From the NCBI GenBank assembly GCA_016935525.1, contig JAFGQU010000015.1:68162-103346 (forward strand): a stretch of 35,185 nt of DNA, given 5' to 3'. Shown here piece by piece: positions 8,763 through 16,468 of the stretch. Position numbers and translations under genes: made by a program. Origin of the DNA: Candidatus Omnitrophota bacterium (GTDB taxonomy: Bacteria; Omnitrophota; Gorgyraeia; Duberdicusellales; 4484-171). The notes beneath the pieces were generated by a model that saw only the letters and a list, made by a program, of their open reading frames with translations, did no database searches and had not been told where the DNA came from. Positions within the stretch are counted from its first letter, which is position 1. Each line of letters starts with the position of its first letter.

Positions 8763-10132
8763 CTCTGGTACATAGTTAGATAGTGTTGGGCGGCTTTATC
8801 CCAGGAAAAGTTGTACGCTCCGATCTTTTGTTGCAGACACGCATAGTCTTCTTTGTGTGTAAATAATTTTCTGGCCCGTTCTATCGCTTCAAAAAGACTC
8901 TGAGCCCGATAGACATCAAACACAAACCCGCCGCCGCCGGCACAATGATCTTTCACCGTATCGGACAAGCCTCCGGTCGCATGGACGATCGGTACCGTCA
9001 GATACTTATAACTGATCAACTGGGAAAGACCGCACGGTTCAAACCGGGAAGGCATCAGGAACGCATCACAAGCCGCATAGATCTTATGGGCGACCGTCTC
9101 ATCAAAAGCCAGATGCAGCGAAAACCGTCCGGGATGTTTCCCGGCCGCTTTCTCTAAAATACGATGGTACCGTGTATCCCCGGTTCCCAGTACCACTAAT
9201 TGAGTTTTTTCTAAAAGTGTATCCAATATCTTCACTAAAAGGTCTACCCCTTTCTGATCAGTAAGACGAGCTACCATGCCTAAAAGGAATACGTCCGGAT
9301 CAACAATCAAGCCCATCTCTTTCTGCAAACCCACTTTGTTTTCCATCTTGTCCGGTACACTTTCTATTCCGTATTTCTTATAGATGAACGGGTCGGTTGC
9401 CGGATCCCATATAGTATAATCAACAGCATTAAGGATCCCCCATACCGATTCCCCTTTATCTTTAAGCACATCGTCTAAGCCACAGCCATATTCTTTTGTA
9501 CGAATTTGTTGAGCATAGGTAGGGCTCACGGTATTTACCATATCGGAAAAAATGATGCCGCCTTTTAAGAGGTTAATCTTCCCATAGAATTCGAGGAAAT
9601 GTAGTGAGAAATAATTCCAATTTATTCCTAAGCGAGGAAATTGTCCTTTTTCAAATAATCCCTGATATGCAAGATTGTGGATGGTAAGTACTGTCCTAGT
9701 ATTCTTAAAAAATATACCATTTTTTTCGAAAATTTTCAAGTAAATATTTACCAGGGCCGTTTGCCAGTCATTGGCATGGATGATATCCGGGGAAAACCCC
9801 ATTATTTTCAATAATTCCAGGGATTTCCGGCAATAGAACGAAAACCGTTCCAGGTTATCGGGATAATCACGCCCTCCGGCCCCATAAAGACCATCCCGCA
9901 GGAAATATCCGTCATTTTTTACAAAAACAATATCCAGATTATCGCTTAAAGAAGTGAGGCCGTACTCAGCGTATACTTCCTGAGGAGTCGCCCCCTGATA
10001 CCACGGCGTAAAGATTTTTACCTGACATCCTTTTCGGGATAACGTGTGAGGAAGAGCCGCGCTCACATCGGCCAAGCCCCCGGTTTTACTAAACGGTGAG
10101 ACTTCCGACGATAAAAAAGCTATCTTCATCAT
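8744..10132 (-). CDS. glgA: Glycogen (starch) synthase, ADP-glucose type
   Basis: This GT5-family enzyme extends alpha-1,4-glucan from a nucleotide sugar, normally ADP-glucose. The 462-aa protein has the ADP-glucose-binding KTGGLADV at residues 16-23. HANDWQTAL and TIHNLAYQG lie in the N-terminal Rossmann domain. The C-terminal domain has LLGMVARLTDQKGVDLL and MPSRFEPCGLSQL, the catalytic E-x7-E region. The first codons are ATG ATG (10132 or 10129) and no clear Shine-Dalgarno is visible. No other glycogen gene (glgC, glgB, glgP) is nearby, and the gene sits between polA and coaE. A GT5 synthase for another glucan cannot be ruled out. Confidence 0.93.
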   Translation of the reverse strand: MMKIAFLSSEVSPFSKTGGLADVSAALPHTLSRKGCQVKIFTPWYQGATPQEVYAEYGLTSLSDNLDIVFVKNDGYFLRDGLYGAGGRDYPDNLERFSFYCRKSLELLKIMGFSPDIIHANDWQTALVNIYLKIFEKNGIFFKNTRTVLTIHNLAYQGLFEKGQFPRLGINWNYFSLHFLEFYGKINLLKGGIIFSDMVNTVSPTYAQQIRTKEYGCGLDDVLKDKGESVWGILNAVDYTIWDPATDPFIYKKYGIESVPDKMENKVGLQKEMGLIVDPDVFLLGMVARLTDQKGVDLLVKILDTLLEKTQLVVLGTGDTRYHRILEKAAGKHPGRFSLHLAFDETVAHKIYAACDAFLMPSRFEPCGLSQLISYKYLTVPIVHATGGLSDTVKDHCAGGGGFVFDVYRAQSLFEAIERARKLFTHKEDYACLQQKIGAYNFSWDKAAQHYLTMYQRCQSLQ

Positions 10133-10150
10133 TTTTTAAAAATTATTCTT

Positions 10151-12661
10151 TCATACCGGTTCCAACTCACCCCAATTAGCCCCGCGTTTTAAATTCACTT
10201 TAAGCGGTACGCTTAAAGTAACTACCTTCTCCATGATAGTTTTCGTAAAATCCCGGATCTGGTCAAATTCGTCGAACCGGACATCAAAGATCAGTTCATC
10301 ATGGATTTGCGCGATCATTTTCGAATGTAACCGACGGGTCTGGACCTCTTTATGGATACGGATCATCGCCATCTTTATAATATCGGCCGCAGTCCCCTGG
10401 ATAGGAGTATTTACTGCCTGACGATGAGCAAATTCTCTCACGTCACGATAAGAACTTTTTACATCGGGCAGGAACCTTATTCTCCCTAACAACGTTTTTA
10501 CATATCCGGATTCTTCGGCCTGTCGATAGGTTTTTTCTATAAAATCTTTTACTCCGGGATAACGAGAGAAATAGTTTGCGATAAACCCTTCGGCTTCCTC
10601 AAACGACATATTCATCTCGCGCGCAAGACGAAATCCGCTCATCCCGTACACGATCCCGAAATTCACCATCTTGGCGATCTCTCGCTGGTCGGGAGATACG
10701 CGGTCTTCCCGACGGTCAAACAACAATGCCGCGGTAAACGTATGGATATCAAGATCGTTTTTGAACGCTGAACATAACGTTTGATCTTGAGAAAAATGGG
10801 CAAGGACCCTCAACTCGATCTGAGAATAGTCACAGGAAAGGATGATACCTTCTTTAAACGAAGAGATAAACGCTTTACGGAACTCTCGAGCGAATTTACT
10901 GCGAGCCGGCAGGTTCTGTATGTTCGGCGATGAAGAACTCAACCGGCCGGTCTGAGTCCCGGTCTGATTAAACTGGGCATAGATGACCCCTTCATTAGGT
11001 TCGATCTGTTTTAAAAATGGAGTCAGGTAAGTCGAGTATAATTTACTATGCTCACGATAGTCAAGGATCAGGGGGATCACCGGATGTTTTTTCTTGAGCT
11101 TCAGGAGGACCTCTTCGTTCGTCGAATATCCGGTCTTGGTCTTTTTCACCGGGGGAAGTTTTAACTTCTCAAAAAGCACCTTCTGCAGCTGTTGGGGAGA
11201 ATTAAGGTTGAATTCGCCTTTGACCTGGGAGAAAATATCTTTACGTAAACTTTCTATCTCTTCTTCGACCTGGCCGGAAAAACTTTTCAGGAATTTTTTA
11301 TCGATACGGATCCCCCAGTTTTCGATATCGGCAAGCACCGCAGTAAGCGGCATCTCCACCTGAAAAAACAGATCGACGATATCACATTCCGACAACTTCT
11401 CTTTCAATACGGGATACAGTCGCCAGATGTAACCGGGATACTGCCAACCGGATAATTCGCCTACAAACTCATTGGAAAAATGATGCAGAAGGTTTTCCAG
11501 GGTGAAATCGCCAAGATGTGACGCCGCCAGATATCCGGCAATCTTAACATCAAACCATTCGCCGCGAAGGCCTTGAGTGCTTTTTATACGATTAAGAAAC
11601 GGTTTACAGTCATACGTGATCTTCTTGACGTCACCGCGGGAAAAGATATCTTTCAGATCGGTATGTTCGGCCTCATAGATCGTTGTCGCAGCCTCTTCCC
11701 ACACATACACGATGTCATCCTGGCACCAGAACGCACATTCGCCGCAGGAGATGATCTTTTCTTTGACCGATTCGGGAATCCCTTTCTGCTTTTTTATGTT
11801 CAGAGAGGAAGCCGGATCGGGCTGACTGATCTCTTTTAAAAAACTTTTAAACTCGAATTCCTGAAACATCTCCCGAAGCAACGCCCATTGAGGCTGTTTT
11901 ATTTCAAAATCGTCGAGCGTCAGGTCTATCTCGGGAGCGACAAGAGTAATCAGCTCTTTACTTAACACTACATCGTGTTTACTTCCCTTGAGTTTTTTCT
12001 GCAAGGAAACCGATAAATCCCCGAGGTGAGCGAATACTTCCTCAACCGATCCATAATCCTGGATGAGTTTCGTCGCGGTCACTTTGCCGACGCCTTTTGC
12101 TCCCGGGATATTATCGGAAGCATCCCCGGCAAAAGAGAGATAATCGACCATAGCCGAAGGAACAAACCCGAATCGGGAGAGAAATTCTTTTTCGTCAAAC
12201 ATCTTATCTTTTACCGGGTCATACACCGTGACCCGATCCCCATCGATAAGCTGATACAGGTCTTTATCGGAAGTGATGACGACTACTTTATCCGTCTTAT
12301 TTTTTCTGCTGAGGCTTGCGATCAGATCGTCAGCCTCATACCCCTCGCGTTCACATAGGGTAATACCTAACGCGCCGATCAATTCTTTTATCCGCGGTAT
12401 TTGTACTTTTAAATGGTCCGGCGCCGGAGGACGGGTGATCTTGTATTCTTTAAATTTTTCCTGACGAAACGTCTTACGGGATACATCAAAACAGACCACA
12501 AGGTAACGCGGGTCGAATTTTTTCTGGATTTTGCGCAGAGTGTTATAAAACCCGTAAATCGCTCCGGTAGGAAAACCCTTTGACGAAGAAAGGTTTATCG
12601 CAAAAAAAGCCCGATAACACAGCGAAGATCCATCAACCAGATACAACGTATGGGAATCCAT
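10151..12661 (-). CDS. polA: DNA polymerase I
   Basis: Pol I fills repair gaps and removes RNA primers. The 836-aa protein has an N-terminal 5' nuclease (about 1-285) with LVDGSSLCYRAFF, EADDLIA (109-115) and the GD-ASDNIPG-KGVGKVTA helix-hairpin-helix. A central domain (about 295-430) corresponds to the 3'-5' exonuclease but has lost the DxE metal motif, so it should not proofread. The family A polymerase follows, with motif A SCDYSQIELR (Asp611), motif B REIAKMVNFGIVYG (660-673) and motif C QIHDEL (His787, Asp788). Length is close to Taq polymerase (832 aa), which also lacks proofreading. The upstream promoter implies a very short leader. First gene of the polA-glgA-coaE-rho run. Confidence 0.96.
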   Translation of the reverse strand: MDSHTLYLVDGSSLCYRAFFAINLSSSKGFPTGAIYGFYNTLRKIQKKFDPRYLVVCFDVSRKTFRQEKFKEYKITRPPAPDHLKVQIPRIKELIGALGITLCEREGYEADDLIASLSRKNKTDKVVVITSDKDLYQLIDGDRVTVYDPVKDKMFDEKEFLSRFGFVPSAMVDYLSFAGDASDNIPGAKGVGKVTATKLIQDYGSVEEVFAHLGDLSVSLQKKLKGSKHDVVLSKELITLVAPEIDLTLDDFEIKQPQWALLREMFQEFEFKSFLKEISQPDPASSLNIKKQKGIPESVKEKIISCGECAFWCQDDIVYVWEEAATTIYEAEHTDLKDIFSRGDVKKITYDCKPFLNRIKSTQGLRGEWFDVKIAGYLAASHLGDFTLENLLHHFSNEFVGELSGWQYPGYIWRLYPVLKEKLSECDIVDLFFQVEMPLTAVLADIENWGIRIDKKFLKSFSGQVEEEIESLRKDIFSQVKGEFNLNSPQQLQKVLFEKLKLPPVKKTKTGYSTNEEVLLKLKKKHPVIPLILDYREHSKLYSTYLTPFLKQIEPNEGVIYAQFNQTGTQTGRLSSSSPNIQNLPARSKFAREFRKAFISSFKEGIILSCDYSQIELRVLAHFSQDQTLCSAFKNDLDIHTFTAALLFDRREDRVSPDQREIAKMVNFGIVYGMSGFRLAREMNMSFEEAEGFIANYFSRYPGVKDFIEKTYRQAEESGYVKTLLGRIRFLPDVKSSYRDVREFAHRQAVNTPIQGTAADIIKMAMIRIHKEVQTRRLHSKMIAQIHDELIFDVRFDEFDQIRDFTKTIMEKVVTLSVPLKVNLKRGANWGELEPV

Positions 12662-12672
12662 TTACCTTAAGG

Positions 12673-12701
12673 ATTATTCCTATTCAAGATACGGGTGTGA
12701 A
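12673..12701 (-). promoter_or_regulatory. Probable polA promoter (TTCACA-17-AATAAT)
   Basis: On the minus strand a -35 of TTCACA (12701-12696, 5/6 to consensus) is separated by exactly 17 nt from a -10 of AATAAT (12678-12673, 5/6). The -35 abuts the TPR-gene stop codon. Initiation about 7 nt downstream would give a leader of only some 5 nt before the polA ATG at 12661, too short to contain the adjacent AAGG as a full Shine-Dalgarno. Confidence 0.5.
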
Positions 12702-13526
12702 TTAATTTTGGATACTGAAAATTGCCGACAACGCCTCTTTAAGCCTATTTACGGCTACTTCGTAGTTATTTGCTTCTACGCTGCGCAACGCTTCTGTTAT
12801 CTGAGAAATAATCTCTTTTTTCGTCTTTAAGCGTTGCCCGTGCAGATAATATATCTTCGAATCGGTCTGGATATCTTCATCCGGGGGTTTTAAGACCATC
12901 GCTTCGCGAAACTCACCTATTGCCTGGTCATATTCTTCTTCTTTCATCAAAGCCATCCCTTTTTCGATATGGCCTTTGGCTTCTTCTTTCTTACGAAGAT
13001 TTTCCTGTTCCCGTTTTTCCGTAAAGTTCTCGTAAAAAGAGCCGTATTTCTTTTTTAGCCACTCGGTGCGTAATTCCGGATAGGTCGGTAATTGAGCAAG
13101 TCGCTCTTCGGCTTGATGCCACCAATAGTCTTCTTTTTCACTTAAAAGATAACGTTTCTCCCAATACTCCAGAGCTTTCTCCGAATTTCCGCGTTTCTCA
13201 TAGAATAAAGCGAGATTGGTATATCCCGGCGCGTAGTGAGGATTTAAAGAAATGCCGTTTTCATACATCGCTAACGCTTTCTCGTCATCTCCCAAAGACT
13301 CATAGACCACCCCCAGATCGTTATACACCTCATAATAGAGCGGATCCAGACGCAACGCACTGCGATAATGAGCTAACGCTCCTTCCAGATCGCCTCTGGC
13401 CTGCATTTCAATCCCCTGTTCACGATACACTTGAGCTTTCATCTTAGAGTCGAGAGGCGGCGAGGCTTGAGCAAAGACGGGTATACAACAGGTACTGAAG
13501 ACTACACACAGAATGAACTTTTTCAT
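12702..13526 (-). CDS. Exported TPR-repeat protein
   Basis: A 274-aa protein of unknown specific function. I chose the ATG at 13526 because it begins a textbook signal peptide, MKKFILCVVF..., with likely cleavage after VFAQA. An ATG-led extension to 13562 adds 12 residues with no signal-peptide logic. The mature protein has tetratricopeptide repeats at about residues 25-130: YREQGIEMQARGDLEGALAHYR, then YEVYNDLGVVYESLGDDEKA, then YAPGYTNLALFYEKRGNSEKA. A charged Lys/Glu-rich linker follows, and a second TPR-like pair (HIEKGMALMKEEEYDQAI and the C-terminal NNYEVAVNRLKEAL). Such proteins usually scaffold periplasmic complexes, but no partner can be named. A TTGACA promoter lies just upstream. 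Confidence 0.85.
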   Translation of the reverse strand: MKKFILCVVFSTCCIPVFAQASPPLDSKMKAQVYREQGIEMQARGDLEGALAHYRSALRLDPLYYEVYNDLGVVYESLGDDEKALAMYENGISLNPHYAPGYTNLALFYEKRGNSEKALEYWEKRYLLSEKEDYWWHQAEERLAQLPTYPELRTEWLKKKYGSFYENFTEKREQENLRKKEEAKGHIEKGMALMKEEEYDQAIGEFREAMVLKPPDEDIQTDSKIYYLHGQRLKTKKEIISQITEALRSVEANNYEVAVNRLKEALSAIFSIQN

Positions 13527-13533
13527 CGGGCTT

Positions 13534-13562
13534 ACCTTAACATAAAAAAAAATAATTGTCAA
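13534..13562 (-). promoter_or_regulatory. Possible leaderless promoter of the TPR gene (TTGACA-17-TAAGGT)
   Basis: Minus strand: a perfect TTGACA (13562-13557), 17 nt, then TAAGGT (13539-13534), which fits the relaxed TANNNT -10. Seven nt later comes the ATG at 13526. The same AAGG could instead act as a Shine-Dalgarno, so the -10 assignment is uncertain; the -35 is solid. Confidence 0.4.
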
Positions 13563-13606
13563 TAATAGAGAGGGTTTTTACCTCAAAACACTCAGGCGCA
13601 GACGAC

Positions 13607-14545
13607 CTATTGCTGCACCCGGAATCTCATTTGTTTCATTTTTTCGGTCGGTTGCGATTTCCAGCGCCGGTGCAGCCAACTCCATTGCCGGGGATATTCA
13701 CGTACCCATTTTTCGATGATCTCGGTAAACTTAATCGTGTTCAAAAGGATCGTCTCATCTTTATCGTCGGTGACCTGTAACAGTGCCGGAGGCAATATTT
13801 TAATACAGTGTCTCCCTAACTCCTCCCGATGGATATACACCGGTAACACGCTCGCATCGGTACGTAAGGCAAATACTACCGGGCCGACCGGAGTCGCCGC
13901 CAAAGTATTGAAAAATTTCACCCATACCCCTCCGGTCCCGAAATTCTGGTCCATCTGGATAATGACGATCTCATTGTTCCGTAACGCGCGGATAATATTG
14001 TTGACGCATTCCCGGCGGGGATAAGAGAAGATAGTCCCGACTCCCGTGGCCGTACGTAACCGATGAATATACTCTCCGGCCTGTTCGTCTCTCATGGGAC
14101 GAGCCACCACATTCACTTTATACCCCATTTGAGCTAACTTCAGACTGATCAAGGGAAAATTTCCTAGATGGGCGTTTAGCCCGATGATCCCTTTTCCTCT
14201 GCTGAGCGCTTCATCTAAAAACTCTTTTCCTTCTAACCGGATCGCGTCACCGGGACAGTTCTTTTTGAGAAAGTAGATCAACTCCAGAGATCCCTGGCTC
14301 ATATATACAAAAGAATCTTTCGCAATACGCCGGCGTTCGGATTCGGGCAGTTGCGGTAAAGCGATACGCAGGCTTATCAGAGTGTTCCGACGGTGACGCA
14401 GAAGTAGATAATACATACAAGCGCCTATGACTCTCCCGAAAAAATAATTCCAACTCAACGGGATAAACGGCGTAAGGCAGGTACTCGCCCTTAATACAAA
14501 CCAGCCTATTTTCCTTTGGATATTTTTACCGACTTCTTTATTCAT
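13607..14545 (-). CDS. Lipid A biosynthesis acyltransferase, LpxL/HtrB-like
   Basis: A 312-aa member of the LpxL/LpxM (HtrB) family, which transfers secondary acyl chains to lipid A precursors at the inner-membrane face. The N-terminus has a hydrophobic anchor region (about 12-50). The catalytic block reads IIGLNAHLGNFPLIS. His126 matches the family His, but the acid five residues later (HX4E/D) is Pro131. FSYPRRECVNNIIRALRNNEIVIIQMDQ, then VWVKFFNTLAATPVGPVVFALRT, and the C-terminal PRQWSWLHRRWK are all typical of the family. The substrate acyl chain cannot be told. The ATG at 14545 has no Shine-Dalgarno but a TATAAT ten bases ahead. It is flanked by a hairpin cluster upstream and the TPR gene downstream. 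Confidence 0.87.
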   Translation of the reverse strand: MNKEVGKNIQRKIGWFVLRASTCLTPFIPLSWNYFFGRVIGACMYYLLLRHRRNTLISLRIALPQLPESERRRIAKDSFVYMSQGSLELIYFLKKNCPGDAIRLEGKEFLDEALSRGKGIIGLNAHLGNFPLISLKLAQMGYKVNVVARPMRDEQAGEYIHRLRTATGVGTIFSYPRRECVNNIIRALRNNEIVIIQMDQNFGTGGVWVKFFNTLAATPVGPVVFALRTDASVLPVYIHREELGRHCIKILPPALLQVTDDKDETILLNTIKFTEIIEKWVREYPRQWSWLHRRWKSQPTEKMKQMRFRVQQ

Positions 14546-14554
14546 AAGGTAAGG

Positions 14555-14583
14555 ATTATAGCATAGGTTCTTTTATCAGTAAA
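14555..14583 (-). promoter_or_regulatory. Promoter of the acyltransferase gene, probably leaderless
   Basis: Minus strand: TTTACT (14583-14578), a 17 nt spacer, then a perfect TATAAT (14560-14555), followed by CCTTACCTT and the ATG at 14545. The -10 ends nine bases before the start codon, so the leader would be 0-5 nt. No Shine-Dalgarno is present. Confidence 0.55.
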
Positions 14584-14592
14584 AGTGAATCT

Positions 14593-14718
14593 CCTCGGAC
14601 TAAAAGCCCGAGGCGTCTTCACGTCCCGCCACACTTCGTTCGGGGGGACATCCGCTTCAGGCGGATAACTTCTCGTATTCATCTCCGGTCTGAAGCCCGG
14701 AGATTTCTGCGTAGAAAT
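14593..14718. repeat. Cluster of five short palindromes in a 235-nt intergenic gap
   Basis: The gap between the adenosine-kinase-family gene and the acyltransferase gene holds no ORF but consecutive hairpins: CCTCGG/CCGAGG (14593-14613), GTCCC/GGGAC (14623-14649), ATCCGC/GCGGAT (14650-14666), a perfect 8-bp ATCTCCGG/CCGGAGAT (14681-14704) and ATTTCT/AGAAAT (14703-14718). The first and fourth share layout and loop (minus strand CGGGCTTTTAG and CCGGGCTTCAG), so they look like diverged copies. The pattern resembles REP/BIME sequences or ends of IS200/IS605-type elements, but no transposase is present. Confidence 0.6.
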
Positions 14719-14780
14719 TAAACTGCGCTATATATCGAAGACCACACAAATAATCTTATGGTATCCGGACAAAAACCGTC

Positions 14781-15269
14781 TCAAAGTTTATAGCGGATCT
14801 TACGCAGAAGGTCTTTCCGCCATTTGACGCCGGCGGCATCTTCTACTCCCTGGGGAGAATGGCCGTCGATGACTCCCAGTATCCCCCGGCCCTGGCCGGT
14901 ACCGGCGACGATCACCTCCAGGCAATTTGCCGTCGCGCAAAAAATACGACAGACCTCCGGCACCATCTTTATCTGATTGAGCACGTTGATCGGATAAGCA
15001 TCCTTTAAAGCGATAAAAAACGAATGCCCGGCAGCGATATTTTTCGCGTTCTCTACGGCAATATCCTTTAATTCTTCGTCATTGCCTTCGACCCGGATAA
15101 GCGTAGCACCGGAAGCTTCACAGAAAGCAATACCACACTTGATCGAAGGGACATTATTCACCAGCGCTTCATAGAGGTCTTCGATCGTCTTTATAAAATG
15201 AGCCTGGCCGATGATAACATTAAGATCGTCGGGCTTACTGACCGGCACTATTTCTAATTTTATTTCCAT
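14781..15269 (-). CDS. Adenosine-specific kinase family protein (DUF355)
   Basis: A 162-aa protein that I recognise as the DUF355 (PF04008) family. A Pyrobaculum member was described as an adenosine-specific kinase; the biochemical role in bacteria is not well established. Family hallmarks are GQAHFIKTIEDLYEAL (about 21-36), GIAFCEASG, AAGHSFFI, YPINVLNQIK, EVCRIFCATAN (about 105-115) and GRGILGVIDGHSPQGVE. It is a full-length single domain with no signal peptide or membrane segment. AAGGAGAAG precedes the ATG at 15269. It is 74 nt after the cation transporter gene, and transcription may run through, but no functional link is evident. Confident as to family, not as to reaction. Confidence 0.85.
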   Translation of the reverse strand: MEIKLEIVPVSKPDDLNVIIGQAHFIKTIEDLYEALVNNVPSIKCGIAFCEASGATLIRVEGNDEELKDIAVENAKNIAAGHSFFIALKDAYPINVLNQIKMVPEVCRIFCATANCLEVIVAGTGQGRGILGVIDGHSPQGVEDAAGVKWRKDLLRKIRYKL

Positions 15270-15343
15270 ATTCTTCTCCTTATTATCTTAGGGTACCAGT
15301 ATATTTTCAAAACCCGGCCGCTGCGGCAAAAGGCAGGATATGG

Positions 15344-16468
15344 TCATTCCCTCCTGCGATACGGTTCCACATGAATATTTATCCGGGAAAAACTCATTTT
15401 GGATTTAAGAAAGCGTTCGGCCTTATGAGTAAGGCGGTGAGTCTCACCCAAAGAAGTATCGGCATCAACCAGCAGATGGAAACTTAAGATCTTCTCGCTT
15501 TGAATAGTGATGACTTCCACCTTATGAAACCCTTTTATGAGGGGATTCTTTTGAACAAACTGCCGGATAATCCCGTCGACCTGGATCGTTTTATCGGGCC
15601 GGGCCGGAGTACCTACGTCAATATGCACAATACACCGGCCTAATTCTTCGGCTTCGATACTGTGTTCTATCGCATCGGCAACAGAATGAGCCTCTTCCAG
15701 CGATAACGACCGCGGCACCTCGACATGTAAAGAAATGATAAAGTTCTTACCGTAAGCATGGACCGTGATATCATGTACGCCTTCGACCTGAGGGAAAGAC
15801 AATACGATCTCTTTTATACGGGCATACACTTCTCGCGGCGCATCTTTGCCGATAAGATTATCGATAAAACCTTTGAGAGAACCCATCGCCCAGATAATAA
15901 TAAGCCCCGACACGCTCATCCCCAAGATCCCGTCAACATAGATAAATCCCCGCTCAACTAAGACCAGGCCGAGTACCACCAGGATACTGGTGATAAAATC
16001 GGCATGATGATGAAACGCGTCTACTTTTAATATATCCGATTTGATCTTTCCGGCGGTACGTTGAGTAATAAACCCCAACCACAATTTTACCAGCGCCGTA
16101 AAGAAAATGAGCAGGATAAATCCCCAACTCATCGTTATCGATTGCGGGGTAAACATCCGTTGCCATGAATCGAAAAACAGTTTTATCCCGGCTCCGCCTA
16201 AAAGGATGCTCATAAAAAGGCCGCCGATATCCTCTATCCGGCCGTGGCCGAAAGGATGACGCGAGTCGGCCGGTTTACGGCTCATGATCACGCTGATAAT
16301 CACGACAATCGTCGTCGTCACGTCAGAGAAACTATGGAACGCATCGGCAATCACCGCCATGCTGTTGGAAGCAAGCCCGATGGTCAGTTTCACGGCAATA
16401 AGAAATGCGTTTACCGCAATACTTAAAAAACTTATCTTCAGTGATTGGGAATGATAATCAGAATGCAT
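15344..16468 (-). CDS. Cation diffusion facilitator transporter with two cytoplasmic domains
   Basis: A 374-aa CDF-family antiporter, expected to export divalent metals (Zn2+, Fe2+, Mn2+ or others) in exchange for protons. Six membrane helices span about 12-200. The metal site is HSFSD in TM2 (His45, Asp49) and HHHAD in TM5 (His153, Asp157), the HxxxD pairs usually tied to Zn-type selectivity. HPFGHGRIEDIGG is the loop after TM2. The C-terminal half contains two ferredoxin-like ZT-dimer units in tandem: about 212-288 (FPQVEGVHDITVHAYG ... HVE) and about 298-368 (NPLIKGFHKVEVITIQ ... HVEP). Typical FieF proteins (about 300 aa) have one. The ATG at 16468 overlaps lnt by 11 nt. Confidence 0.9.
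   Translation of the reverse strand: MHSDYHSQSLKISFLSIAVNAFLIAVKLTIGLASNSMAVIADAFHSFSDVTTTIVVIISVIMSRKPADSRHPFGHGRIEDIGGLFMSILLGGAGIKLFFDSWQRMFTPQSITMSWGFILLIFFTALVKLWLGFITQRTAGKIKSDILKVDAFHHHADFITSILVVLGLVLVERGFIYVDGILGMSVSGLIIIWAMGSLKGFIDNLIGKDAPREVYARIKEIVLSFPQVEGVHDITVHAYGKNFIISLHVEVPRSLSLEEAHSVADAIEHSIEAEELGRCIVHIDVGTPARPDKTIQVDGIIRQFVQKNPLIKGFHKVEVITIQSEKILSFHLLVDADTSLGETHRLTHKAERFLKSKMSFSRINIHVEPYRRRE

Noticed and set aside
15311-15331. Terminator after the CDF gene (GCCG/CGGC palindrome)
   Set aside because: The stem is only four bases and the T stretch is short and displaced; not convincing.
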